Part shown: positions 25,463 through 33,174 of the stretch, piece after piece
How positions within the stretch are numbered: the first letter of the stretch is position 1
How the letters are laid out: each line of letters opens with the position of its first letter
NCBI GenBank assembly: GCA_963746185.1
Contig: CAVVAE010000004.1
Span: 620,001 to 684,000, forward strand
Reading direction: 5' to 3'
DNA: 64,000 bases
Source: CAVVAE01 sp963746185
Lineage (GTDB): Bacteria; Actinomycetota; Actinomycetes; Propionibacteriales; Nocardioidaceae
Made by a program: the position numbers and the translations under genes
Notes under the pieces: model-generated
Database searches by the model: none
Told to the model about the DNA's origin: nothing
Seen by the model: only the letters and a program-made list of their open reading frames with translations

Positions 25463-26113
25463 ATGCAGACGTTCCTGCCCTACGCCGACTTCGAGCGCTC
25501 GGCGCGCATTCTGGACCGCAAGCGGCTCGGCAAGCAGCGTGTGGAGACGATCCAGGTGGTACGCGCATTGACCAGACCCGGCTACGGATGGGCGAACCAC
25601 CCGGCTGTGCTCATGTGGAGAGGATTCGAGGAAGCGCTCGGCCGATATGGGTTCACGTGCTGCCAAGCTTGGATTGAGGTCGGCTTCAGCGACACATGTG
25701 CACTCACGATTGCAACGGACCTGCGCGCAGCCGGCGTCAACACGGTCCGCACGCAGCCAGAGCTTGCCGCAGCGGATGCGCTGCCCCCTTGGCTCGATGA
25801 TGAGGCGCTGCACCGTAGCCACCAGTCCGCGCTCGTACGCAAGGATCAACAGCACTACCGGCCGCTGTTCCCCGACGTCCCCGACGACTTGCCGTACGTG
25901 TGGCCGGTCCGGTCCCCGGCGGTCCTTGAGGCGGAACAACGTAAAGCCGAGAACGAAGCGCGACGACAGGAACGGGCACTCGAGCGGACACGGCTCGAGG
26001 TCGAACAACTGCGGCGCAAGCGCAGCCGTGCCGCAAAGAAATCCTGGCAGACACGACGACAGAACTCCGCCCGACCGACACGCGTTGGGTCAGACATTGC
26101 GGATGACGGATGA
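25463..26113 (+). CDS. MSMEG_6728-family protein, possibly related to pyrimidine-dimer glycosylases
   Basis: A 216-residue protein. The N-terminal 150 residues match a conserved actinobacterial family (MQTFLPYADFERSARILD then RKRLGKQRVETIQ, then WANHPAVLMWRGFEEALG) that I associate with the pyrimidine-dimer DNA glycosylase-related group; this assignment is from memory of the family and uncertain. Residues about 150-216 form a strongly charged Arg/Lys/Glu-rich helix. ATG 25463 has GGAGGCCGGAGG just upstream. The gene follows the photoreceptor by 14 bp, so it is probably in the same transcript, and a role in UV-damage repair would fit that context. It is the last gene before the putative island boundary. 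Confidence 0.65.
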   Translation: MQTFLPYADFERSARILDRKRLGKQRVETIQVVRALTRPGYGWANHPAVLMWRGFEEALGRYGFTCCQAWIEVGFSDTCALTIATDLRAAGVNTVRTQPELAAADALPPWLDDEALHRSHQSALVRKDQQHYRPLFPDVPDDLPYVWPVRSPAVLEAEQRKAENEARRQERALERTRLEVEQLRRKRSRAAKKSWQTRRQNSARPTRVGSDIADDG

Positions 26114-26131
26114 CACGTTGCTGCCGCGTTC

Positions 26132-26163
26132 GCCAGGTCAGCGTTGGTGGCTTACTCCCACTC
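26132..26163. repeat. Distal att-like copy of the guaA 3' end
   Basis: Thirty of 32 bases equal positions 36428-36459. Read on the minus strand it still contains the codons for E-W-E and the TAA stop of guaA. It lies 18 bp after the stop of the MSMEG_6728-like gene and outside any coding region. Confidence 0.75.
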
Positions 26164-26277
26164 AAGCTGGCTAGCGGGGATGCTTGGTAGCACACTCATA
26201 CGGATCCGCTCGCCTCACTAGGCTGCACTTCATGAGGTTATCCGGCCGCCCTGCGAAACCATCGTCGGAGCCTCCCC

Positions 26278-26690
26278 GTGCCTGAACACAAGCGCCCCGC
26301 TGAAGCGATCGATGACTACGAACGTCATCGGTTGGCCAGAGGGAAGGCAGCGTCCACGGTCATCAACGAGATGTACGTCCTACGACGATTCCTCGCTTGG
26401 TACACCGACGTCCAGATGAGGAACATGACCTCCGAGAAGGTGGCTCAATGGTTCTACGGGGACGGCGGATTGCGTACCGATCACACCACTCGGGACGGCC
26501 GACGTCGTGCCCCGGTCGCCGCAGCACTCACAACTACTACCGAACTCGACTGAACGGCTTCTTCGGCTTCGCATCGCGTCGGGCTGGCTCAAGACTGCCC
26601 TTCTTGAGGATGTCGACCCCCAGCGCCTGCCCTAACACCGACACCAGAGCAGAGGAAGCCTCCCCACGCCACGACCTGCACGATGCCGCA
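26278..26690 (+). pseudogene. Remnant of a tyrosine recombinase (integrase), N-terminal part only
   Basis: From GTG 26278 the sequence encodes a SAM-like core-binding domain of a phage-type integrase (DDYERHRLARGKAASTVINE, then VLRRFLAWYTDV). The frame breaks near 26520; the next frame gives STHNYYRTRLNGFFGFASR, the one after GWLKTALLEDVDPQRLP with a stop at 26633, and the last TPTPEQRKPPHATT. Each step is one lost base, so three single-base deletions are needed. The catalytic domain with its R-H-R-Y residues is absent; the remnant runs into an 8-bp tandem repeat. Not functional. Confidence 0.75.
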
Positions 26691-26732
26691 AGGCCGCAAG
26701 GCCGCAAGGCCGCAGGGTCGCAGGGTCGCGGG
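26685..26732. repeat. Six tandem 8-bp units
   Basis: Units of GCCGCAAG (three identical), then GCCGCAGG, GTCGCAGG and GTCGCGGG run without a break. The array directly follows the integrase remnant, where the catalytic domain has been lost, and precedes the APP1 gene. Probably slippage-generated; no coding role seen. Confidence 0.7.
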
Positions 26733-26824
26733 CCAGCTTCAGCGCGATAGGAGCTTGTGGAACTGCCTCTGTCTGTGGCGAGCGTCTCAACGGTGTCAGT
26801 ATCTGACGTTCTAGGGTGGTGCCC

Positions 26825-27856
26825 ATGACTGCGACGCAGCCGCTGAGACGGTTGCATGTGGGCGCGCGGTTGGAAGACGTCCTGTATGGCCGGGTGGCTG
26901 CGTTGATGCGCGGGCGCGGTTGGCGCCCCCGGGTGGTGCCCTACACGACCTACGGTTCTTCCGGTGTCGACGGTGCGGGCTGGGTGCGGGTGTTGGCGCG
27001 GGTCAAGCTGAGCCCCCGGCCGACAGGGTTCGTCTCCCGTGACGTTGCCCGCTGGTGGCGGGCGTTCCTCACGGTGGCCGTGGCGGATGTGCCGGTGTCT
27101 GTGCGGTTAGGCAGCCGACGTCACCAGGTGTGCAGCGTCCGTGGCGGCTACGTCGACGTTGTGCTCGCCAGCGATCTTGGTCCGGGATGGCACGACGTAT
27201 CGCTGGAGGTGACGGGGCAACCGGAGGCGCGCGGGCGTGTGCGCGTCGTGGGTCCACAGGAGCGGCTCGGTCTCGTCAGCGACATAGATGACACGGTGAT
27301 GATCACCGCGCTCCCGCGACCCCTGCTTGCGTTCTGGAACACCTTCGTCGTCCATGAGTCCAGGCGCCAGCCGGTGCCGGGAATGGCTGCGTTGTACTCC
27401 CGGCTGCTCAGGGAAGACCCTGACTCGCTCGTGGTCTACGTATCGACCGGAGCTTGGAACGTTGCCCGTGCAATCTCGCGTTTCCTGGCCAGGCACGGTT
27501 ACCCTGAGGGGCCACTTCTGATGACCGACTGGGGTCCGACGGCGGAAGGCTGGTTTCGCTCGGGGCAGGCGCACAAGCGCACGCAACTGCGTCGGCTGGT
27601 CCACGAGCTGCCCCAGCTGCGCTGGGTACTCGTCGGCGACGACGGGCAGCACGACCCGCAGTTGTACGAGGAACTCGCCACCCAGATCCCCGAGGCGGTC
27701 AGCATGGTGGTGATTCGTCAACTGTCGGCCACCGAACAGGTACTGACACACGGCACAACCACACCGCCTGTTGCCGCGCAAGCCGAAGCACCAGCCTCCT
27801 CCGTCGTCTGGCTGCGCGGCTCCGACGGTGACGCATTGGCGACCCAACTGCCCTGA
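26825..27856 (+). CDS. APP1-domain (DUF2183) phosphatase-like protein
   Basis: A 343-residue protein of the APP1/DUF2183 family, named after the yeast phosphatidate phosphatase App1. The HAD-like catalytic motif DIDDTV is present (about 152-157, in LVSDIDDTVMITAL), with later family regions VVYVSTGAWNVAR, FLARHGYPEGPLLMTDWG and WVLVGDDGQHDPQLY containing the last acidic residues. No signal peptide. ATG 26825 is chosen over GTG 26816, since the family begins with the Arg-rich segment after it. Lipid-phosphate hydrolysis is possible by homology; the bacterial substrate is unknown. First intact gene of the island. Confidence 0.85.
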   Translation: MTATQPLRRLHVGARLEDVLYGRVAALMRGRGWRPRVVPYTTYGSSGVDGAGWVRVLARVKLSPRPTGFVSRDVARWWRAFLTVAVADVPVSVRLGSRRHQVCSVRGGYVDVVLASDLGPGWHDVSLEVTGQPEARGRVRVVGPQERLGLVSDIDDTVMITALPRPLLAFWNTFVVHESRRQPVPGMAALYSRLLREDPDSLVVYVSTGAWNVARAISRFLARHGYPEGPLLMTDWGPTAEGWFRSGQAHKRTQLRRLVHELPQLRWVLVGDDGQHDPQLYEELATQIPEAVSMVVIRQLSATEQVLTHGTTTPPVAAQAEAPASSVVWLRGSDGDALATQLP

Positions 27857-27912
27857 GCTGTCCCGAGCGCGGGGTCGTGTCGATCGGAAGGGAGTCTTGG
27901 CAACTGAAAGCA

Positions 27913-27949
27913 GAGCCGCCCATCCCGCGATGAACGGGACAGGCGGCTC
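27913..27949. terminator. Bidirectional hairpin between convergent genes
   Basis: GAGCCGCC at 27913-27920 pairs with GGCGGCTC at 27942-27949, and an inner TCCCG/CGGGA pair extends the structure. It sits between the ends of the APP1 gene (plus) and the secreted CHRD-like gene (minus). Confidence 0.7.
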
Positions 27950-27986
27950 GTTGGGAAGACGCCAGCAAAGCTGGCGGGGTCCAGGA

Positions 27987-28646
27987 TTACTTGACGCGTA
28001 GGACTCCGCAGATGGCGGGGTCTGTCGCTTCGGCCGGCAGGCTCCGGTCGAGGTCGCTGCGACCTGCGCTGCGGAAGTCGTACTTGCCGTTGCCGTTGTA
28101 GTCGACTCCGTGGATCACGATGACGCCGCGACCGTTCTTGATAGCTCGCACGACTGCTGCTTTGGCGAAGTTGATGCGTCGGTCGTAGTGCTCCATACCC
28201 TTGGGTGTGGTCGGGAACCGCTTCACCGCCAGGGCGCTCTTCGGGCTGGTGTCACCGCGGGTGGTGAGCGACTTCTTGATCGGGCCGTAAGCCGGTCCAC
28301 CATCGGTGGTGCTGAGCCGGTGGTCACCGTTGCTGTCATCGAACGCGCTGGGGCACTCGTTGCGAGCATCGCGCCCAAAGTGGATGTGCTGCGCGTGGGG
28401 AAGCCCGCGGGCCAGGCGGTGGGCATCGATGTGAACGCCGGCGCGATGGCCGTGGACCTTCACGTCGGCGTTGCCGAAGCCGCCGGAGTTGTTCAGCGGC
28501 CGCAGTGCAGCGTGTAGTGATACGCCGTGGCCCGATGGGTGGGAGGCCGAGACGGCTGAGCCGTTGGCGCCCACCGCGGCTGCCGACAGGGTGCCGACCA
28601 TGAGAAGGGAACCCAAGCCTGCGTACAGTTTGGTTCGTTTCTGCAT
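27987..28646 (-). CDS. Secreted CHRD-like protein
   Basis: A 219-residue exported protein. The signal peptide covers about residues 1-35 (KLYAGLGSLLMVGTLSAAAVG, with an AxA site near ASA). The mature part is rich in His and Gly: VHGHRAGVHIDAHRLARGLPHAQHIHFG, then a region DTSPKSALAVKRFPTTP and a final ATDPAICGVL, the type of ending seen in CHRD-domain and SOD-like secreted proteins. ATG 28646 has GGAG 6 bp upstream; the TTG before it is less likely. Metal binding through the His-rich segment is possible. The function is unknown. Confidence 0.7.
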   Translation of the reverse strand: MQKRTKLYAGLGSLLMVGTLSAAAVGANGSAVSASHPSGHGVSLHAALRPLNNSGGFGNADVKVHGHRAGVHIDAHRLARGLPHAQHIHFGRDARNECPSAFDDSNGDHRLSTTDGGPAYGPIKKSLTTRGDTSPKSALAVKRFPTTPKGMEHYDRRINFAKAAVVRAIKNGRGVIVIHGVDYNGNGKYDFRSAGRSDLDRSLPAEATDPAICGVLRVK

Positions 28647-28827
28647 CAAGATCTCCGAATCAAAGTAGTGCGATGACTGCCGAGTCAGTCCTTATGCGTG
28701 ATTCGTCGCCAAGCCGCATTTGGATGCTAAAGATCCCCTGAGAGAGTTCTGCGGCGCACTAACCGCATGCGCCGCGTCGACCCGCGCGCCGATCCCGCGC
28801 GACAGTTGGGGTGGCTGCAGAGCTCCG

Positions 28828-29036
28828 CTAGGTTTCTCGACGGTATCCAGGCGGTGCGCTTGCGCGCCAGCACATGACACTGAGCCTCTTCGTATCGCAG
28901 CTCGACCCGTCCTCGACGTCTTGCTCCGGACAGCCGAGTAGCGAAGAAATACGTGTGGCTGGGTGGTGGCCAGCCGGACCCAGTCCGCGAAGTCCTCAAC
29001 TACCGACATGGGGTGCGCGCTCTGTACCTCGCTCAC
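28828..29036 (-). pseudogene. Remnant of a DUF6098 gene
   Basis: GTG 29036 or ATG 29009 opens a frame encoding FADWVRLATTQPHVFLRYSA, which resembles the N-terminal half of DUF6098 proteins. The next expected segment (GPE...D...S.DYESG) is found only after a change of frame: PEQDVEDGSSCD, and a further shift follows, with a stop at 28828. At least two single-base deletions are needed. The region 28650-28827 before it contains no other gene that I can see. Confidence 0.45.
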
Positions 29037-29078
29037 GATGAGGCCCGGCTCCTAGGTTCGGTCCAGCAGAGCCGATGT

Positions 29079-30146
29079 TCATGAGACATCAGTCCGTTCC
29101 CCAGCTCCGGTCGCGAACTCGCGCCAACGCGCGAAGCCACCCGCAGCAGGATCCAGCGGCGGGGTGCCGGCGCCATGCCCCGCTTGAAGGCCGGCCAGGA
29201 ATTCCCGAATAGCATCGACGGCTGCGACTTTGGGGGACCACTCCAGTTCCGTTTTGGCTCGGGTGGTGTCGAGGACGGGGAGATTCATGAGGGCGTCGAA
29301 GAGTCTTGGAGGGGCCGGTATGACGCGCGAGCGCCAACCAGCGGACAGAGCCGCTCGGACGATGCGTGGTGATACGGAAACATGCCGGGCGTGGAGTAGG
29401 TCCGCGAGTTCGTCGCCGGACAGTACGCCATCTCCTGCCAGGTTGAACGCACCTTTCACCTCTCGTTTTAGTGCGCTGACGATTGCCGCGCCGACATCGT
29501 CTGCATGAATCGCCTGAAGTTGGAGCCCGGCAGGCACGGGGAGAACGGGGATGAGCCCAGGGCGGATCAGGGAACCCGGCACGAGCGGCCCCGCAAACAG
29601 GCGGCGCTGCTGGGCGGCTGATCCCTTTTGGAAGACAAATGCGGGTCGGACGCGGACCACGCGGACGGCCGCGTGGTTGCGCTCGAAGGTGTCAAGAAGT
29701 CGCTCCACGTAGGCTTTCTCACGTGAGTAGGCGGCGCTCGACGCGCCGTGGGTTGGCCAGGACTCATCGACCTTGCCATGGTTCCGGACCGGGGAGTACG
29801 CCGCGATGGACGAGGCGACGACGAGAACCGAAGCGCGACCCGGGCGCAGGCTTTCGAGCAGTCGACTCGTGCCGACCACGTTGTTTCGCCACGTGACCTC
29901 AGGTCGGTGGCTGGGTTGGAAGAGCCAGCCGAGGTGGACGACCGCATCGGCCTCGGCGACGACTGGGCGGATGTCCTCATCCGCGACATCAACTGTATGC
30001 ACTTGAATGTCATGGAGTACTTCGGCCAAGTGGCTCGGGCGTCGACGCGCCACTACATGCACCTCGTGATCCTCGCCCGTCTCCTGCAACTGGCGCACCA
30101 GCGCGGTCCCGATGTTGCCAGTGCCGCCAACGATCACGATCCGCAT
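29079..30146 (-). CDS. NAD-dependent epimerase/dehydratase family protein
   Basis: A 355-residue extended SDR. The N-terminal NAD-binding motif is IVGGTGNIGTALV (about 4-16). The catalytic YxxxK pair is YSREK (about 142-146). The sequence AVVHLGW marks the NAG-like region, and the C-terminal domain shows FNLAGDGVLSGDELADLL with a substrate-lobe EFLAGLQAGHG. These features place it with nucleoside-diphosphate-sugar epimerase-like proteins of unknown substrate. ATG 30146 is the start. It is a single gene between the DUF6098 remnant and the CDGSH operon. The 147 bp before it hold no recognisable site. Confidence 0.88.
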   Translation of the reverse strand: MRIVIVGGTGNIGTALVRQLQETGEDHEVHVVARRRPSHLAEVLHDIQVHTVDVADEDIRPVVAEADAVVHLGWLFQPSHRPEVTWRNNVVGTSRLLESLRPGRASVLVVASSIAAYSPVRNHGKVDESWPTHGASSAAYSREKAYVERLLDTFERNHAAVRVVRVRPAFVFQKGSAAQQRRLFAGPLVPGSLIRPGLIPVLPVPAGLQLQAIHADDVGAAIVSALKREVKGAFNLAGDGVLSGDELADLLHARHVSVSPRIVRAALSAGWRSRVIPAPPRLFDALMNLPVLDTTRAKTELEWSPKVAAVDAIREFLAGLQAGHGAGTPPLDPAAGGFARWREFATGAGERTDVS

Positions 30147-30293
30147 GCCAGAGCGTGCCCCGAACGTCGTACCCGCAAACGTCTAGGCTCCAGTACCGCT
30201 TGCGTGGCGATCCGGCAGATCGCTCAACGCCGTGCAGTTACCCGCCCGTGGTGGTCCGTACCTCGCGCTCACTAACGGAAAGCCGTGACCGGT

Positions 30294-30524
30294 TCAGTCG
30301 CTGGATGCGGGGACTACCTTGTGGGTGCCGTCGCACCAAGGACGGCTAGCCGACTTACCGCATCTGCATACGGCGACAACTGGCCGTTCGATCGGGTGTT
30401 GGTCACCGTTTGCCGAGATCAGCAGGTCGGCACCGCGAACGAGGAGAGGGCCACCAGGGCACGGCGTGACTTCCACATCTTGACCCCGCCGACTCGTGGG
30501 CTGTGTCGCTCTTCGCAAGATCAT
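30294..30524 (-). CDS. CDGSH iron-sulfur protein
   Basis: A 76-residue protein with one CDGSH motif, CRCGKSASRPWCDGTH (about 53-68), which binds a [2Fe-2S] cluster through three Cys and one His. Such small proteins act as electron-transfer or cluster-transfer partners. ATG 30524 overlaps the stop of the diiron-type gene by 4 bp, so the two are made together, and it is the last gene of a three-gene operon. A role as electron donor for its neighbour is inferred from this coupling. Confidence 0.9.
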   Translation of the reverse strand: MILRRATQPTSRRGQDVEVTPCPGGPLLVRGADLLISANGDQHPIERPVVAVCRCGKSASRPWCDGTHKVVPASSD

Positions 30525-31558
30525 GCGCGCGCTGCTTCGGTGTTGGATTGGTCGCTCAAAGCAGTGCTGCCGTAGCGGTCCCAGTGCTCTAGCATCTCTG
30601 CCCCTGAGCGCGCATCAAGCCAGAGGCAGGTGGCGGCGCCAAAGAACACGTCCTCCAACAGCCGCTGGTCATCCGCCACGAGTTCGGCGCAGATACCTCT
30701 CAGCGCGAGCTGCTCGTGAACTGCGTCCGCCTCCACATGCTCGTCGAAGTACTCTGCAGCCGAATCGCTGAAGCCGAGCCGCCGGAGCCCCCCTGCGATG
30801 CGCCGCGAGGGCAACGAGCTCGTCGCCTCGAACGCTCCAAGGTGACCCATCGCGGCTGCTCGCAGCCTTCGGTGCAAGCAGAACATACTTGCGGCGTTGT
30901 TCACCGCCAAAGCGGAGGCCGAGACAAGGTCGATGTAGGCGCCGTAGGTCGAGTCCAACCCGCAGGCTCGCAAAGTCTGGGCAAAGAGTGTGGAGTGGAG
31001 TCGCGTCGGCCTTCCAGCTCCGTACTCGTCGAACTGGAGCTCGGCCAGAGCCACTTTGGCCCGGCCGTTGAGGCGCGATAGTACGAAGGATTGGGGATCA
31101 AACTCCTTGAGGTGGTAGATACTGCGGTGAACGAGGAAGTCGAGCATTTGGCTTCGCGAGGCCTGACGTTGAAGGAATCTGGCCAGTTGTGGCCCGTCCA
31201 TCTCGCCGATGAACGCAAACAGTCGGTCTGCCACCTCGCCACTTTGAGCAAGCGCGGATTGGACCGCGGCTTGAGTCTCCGAGCGCAACTGTCTCTCGAA
31301 GGCAGTCTCCAATCGTGCACGCAACCTGAGGATGTCCGGGTCTAGTTCCCAACGATCGTCAACGTCCTCGAACCCCTGGTAACTCAACTCGTACATCGTC
31401 CACAACGCCAGTTGAAAGTCGCCATCTGCTGCGACGTCCTCGGGAAGTGATGGGAAATGGTCGGTCCGCGGCAAGGTGTGCGGAGGGAACTCTGCGTGGC
31501 CCGCCAGGACACCCACGACCATGTCACTCAGGGGACCGCGCGCAGTTGGTAGCCTCAT
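30521..31558 (-). CDS. Heme-oxygenase-like diiron protein (iron-containing redox enzyme family)
   Basis: A 345-residue helical protein of the heme-oxygenase-like diiron oxidase group. Candidate metal-ligand regions occur in order: LWTMYELSYQG (Glu), LAELQFDEYGAGRPTRLHSTLF (DEYG with a later His, hallmark of the family), GAFEATSS, and EYFDEHVEADAVHEQ (two His). Members are oxygenases, desaturases or lyases acting on amino acids, fatty acids or heme-like substrates. ATG 31558 shares one base with the stop of the SDR-like gene upstream, and the CDGSH gene overlaps its end. The long open frame upstream of 31558 lies inside the SDR-like gene and is not used. Confidence 0.8.
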   Translation of the reverse strand: MRLPTARGPLSDMVVGVLAGHAEFPPHTLPRTDHFPSLPEDVAADGDFQLALWTMYELSYQGFEDVDDRWELDPDILRLRARLETAFERQLRSETQAAVQSALAQSGEVADRLFAFIGEMDGPQLARFLQRQASRSQMLDFLVHRSIYHLKEFDPQSFVLSRLNGRAKVALAELQFDEYGAGRPTRLHSTLFAQTLRACGLDSTYGAYIDLVSASALAVNNAASMFCLHRRLRAAAMGHLGAFEATSSLPSRRIAGGLRRLGFSDSAAEYFDEHVEADAVHEQLALRGICAELVADDQRLLEDVFFGAATCLWLDARSGAEMLEHWDRYGSTALSDQSNTEAARA

Positions 31559-32250
31559 CAGATTCCTTGATAGCTCGGTGAGGCCGTCCCCTTGGGTCCG
31601 GTATTTCTCCGGGCCGAGCCGCCAACTGTCCTCGCAGCATCCACGTTGTCCAAGACGAGTTGACGGACCACTGGTCCGGGCGGGCGACGAGACAGCATGA
31701 GAGTGACGGTCTCGGCGACATCGGAACGCGACAGGCCCGCCGTAACATCTGGCAACTCTTGAATCTCGCCGCGGCAATCGACAAAGGCCGGCGTGAGTGC
31801 CCCGTGAAGGAGAAGGCCGCTGCCGAGCGATCCGTCAAAGACAATGCGGAGCCTACGCAGACACGCGATGACGGCTTGGTCACCCCCCAGGCTCGAATCA
31901 GCGTGCGCACCACCACCGTCTGCGGCGCGAGCATCCGCGACGCCGACAACTAACGCAGGTTGGTCATCAGGCACCAACTCCGGCAGGAGCACGTCAACGC
32001 ACCGGTCAATCAGCGCCGGGTTTTCGATACCAGGGCAGAGAACCAGCCGGTCCAAGCATCCTGCCGCTCCAGCCACCTGTTTTCGGAACTCGATAGGGTC
32101 AGAGAAGTCTGCATACACTTGGGGAATCTGTTCAGGTGCTCCCGCGGTATCCACGACCACGGGCTGAAAACCGTACGATCCGACCGCGGCTGTCACGCTC
32201 ACACCGAGACCCGAAGCACCTCCGACGATGACTACGCTCCCGTGCGTCAT
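31558..32250 (-). CDS. SDR-like Rossmann protein without the catalytic Tyr-Lys pair
   Basis: A 230-residue protein beginning with the SDR glycine motif VIVGGASGLGVSVTAAV (about 6-22). The acidic end of strand 2 (VVVDTAG) is kept, but where YxxxK is expected only SSLGGDQAVIACLRRL is present. The C-terminus is short and polar. It may bind NAD(P) without SDR catalysis or be degenerate. ATG 32250 is used; residues upstream do not fit the family. It is the first gene of the operon with the diiron and CDGSH proteins. Its role there is unknown. Confidence 0.7.
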   Translation of the reverse strand: MTHGSVVIVGGASGLGVSVTAAVGSYGFQPVVVDTAGAPEQIPQVYADFSDPIEFRKQVAGAAGCLDRLVLCPGIENPALIDRCVDVLLPELVPDDQPALVVGVADARAADGGGAHADSSLGGDQAVIACLRRLRIVFDGSLGSGLLLHGALTPAFVDCRGEIQELPDVTAGLSRSDVAETVTLMLSRRPPGPVVRQLVLDNVDAARTVGGSARRNTGPKGTASPSYQGI

Positions 32251-32299
32251 TAGCCCTTCACCCCTCCCGGCCACAGCAGCAGTCCGTTCCCTGACGCGG

Positions 32300-32713
32300 T
32301 TATCTGGAAAGGGCACGCACGACTTCGCCAACAGTTTCGTCTGGGAGTTCTCGGGCCACGTCGGCCTGGCTCAGCATCCCGATCAGGTCATGTCCATCGA
32401 TCACCGGCAGTCGTCGTACCTGGTGCTCTGCCATGGTCCGCAGCGCCTCTTCGGCGAAATCGTCGGCGCCGATCGTCACGGGCTTGCCCTGCGCTAGGGC
32501 ACCCGCAGTGACGTCGTTCGGGTCATTGCCTTCTGCGACCACCTTGACCACGATGTCGCGGTCGGTGAGCACGCCCTCGAGACGCTTGTCGTCGCCGCAG
32601 ATCGGCATTGAACCAACGTCGAGGTCACGCATCTGGCGCGCGGCGGAGACGAGGTTCTCATCCTCGGCGACACATTTTGGGTTGCTCGTCATCAAGTCTC
32701 GAGCTGTAGTCAT
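32300..32713 (-). CDS. CBS-domain pair protein
   Basis: A 137-residue protein made only of two CBS domains (about 5-60 and 72-130; DLMTSNPKCVAEDENLVSAA and GVLTDRDIVVKVVAEG in the first, VRRLPVIDGHDLIGMLSQAD in the second). Such stand-alone pairs bind adenine nucleotides and respond to energy or osmotic state; this type (TDRDIV form) is common in actinobacterial stress islands. ATG 32713 follows GAAGGGAG. It is upstream of the SDR-like operon with a 49-bp gap and could be transcribed with it. The bound ligand is unknown. Confidence 0.88.
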   Translation of the reverse strand: MTTARDLMTSNPKCVAEDENLVSAARQMRDLDVGSMPICGDDKRLEGVLTDRDIVVKVVAEGNDPNDVTAGALAQGKPVTIGADDFAEEALRTMAEHQVRRLPVIDGHDLIGMLSQADVARELPDETVGEVVRALSR

Positions 32714-32931
32714 TTCTGTTGCTCCCTTCGGCTCACGTCTACCTGCACATGCCCATTTCCGCGCACCCATAAACACGCGCTTCGCAGGGGGTTTGGCGAC
32801 ATCAAGGAACGTCCCCCGCGCCTCTTCATCGAGCAGCGACTCCTCCGAGCCCAGGCCCATGGGACGCATCCTTTTCACAACTGACTTGCTGGGTACAGAC
32901 ACCGCAACGTACCGAGCGCAAGGGAGGACCC

Positions 32932-33105
32932 GTGACCGAGTCACCGCAAGAAATGCATGATGTGCCGCCAGAAGAGGAGATCGATTCGGCCGACGCCAAG
33001 GAACGGCTCGAGCTGGAACCAGAGGATCAATCGAACGCTCCGAACAGGCGCCCTGTCACCGAGACGGTTGGCCCAGACGGCGACGATGAGGCAACCCGAA
33101 ACTAG
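32932..33105 (+). CDS. Small acidic protein of 57 residues
   Basis: GTG 32932 is preceded by GGGAGG at 32922, and the frame runs to TAG 33103. The product is rich in Glu and Asp (PPEEEIDSADAKERLELEPED) and Pro, with no hydrophobic segment, so it should be a soluble, largely disordered protein. Small acidic proteins of this look accompany stress genes in actinobacterial islands. It is divergent from the CBS gene and convergent with the FAD-Rieske gene. Coding status rests on the ribosome site and composition. Confidence 0.55.
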   Translation: MTESPQEMHDVPPEEEIDSADAKERLELEPEDQSNAPNRRPVTETVGPDGDDEATRN

Positions 33106-33174
33106 ACGACCAAAGCTGAGGCAATTGCCGCCGCCGGAACGTCCGGTCTTAGTCCCGCCGAACCGCTGCCTCGC

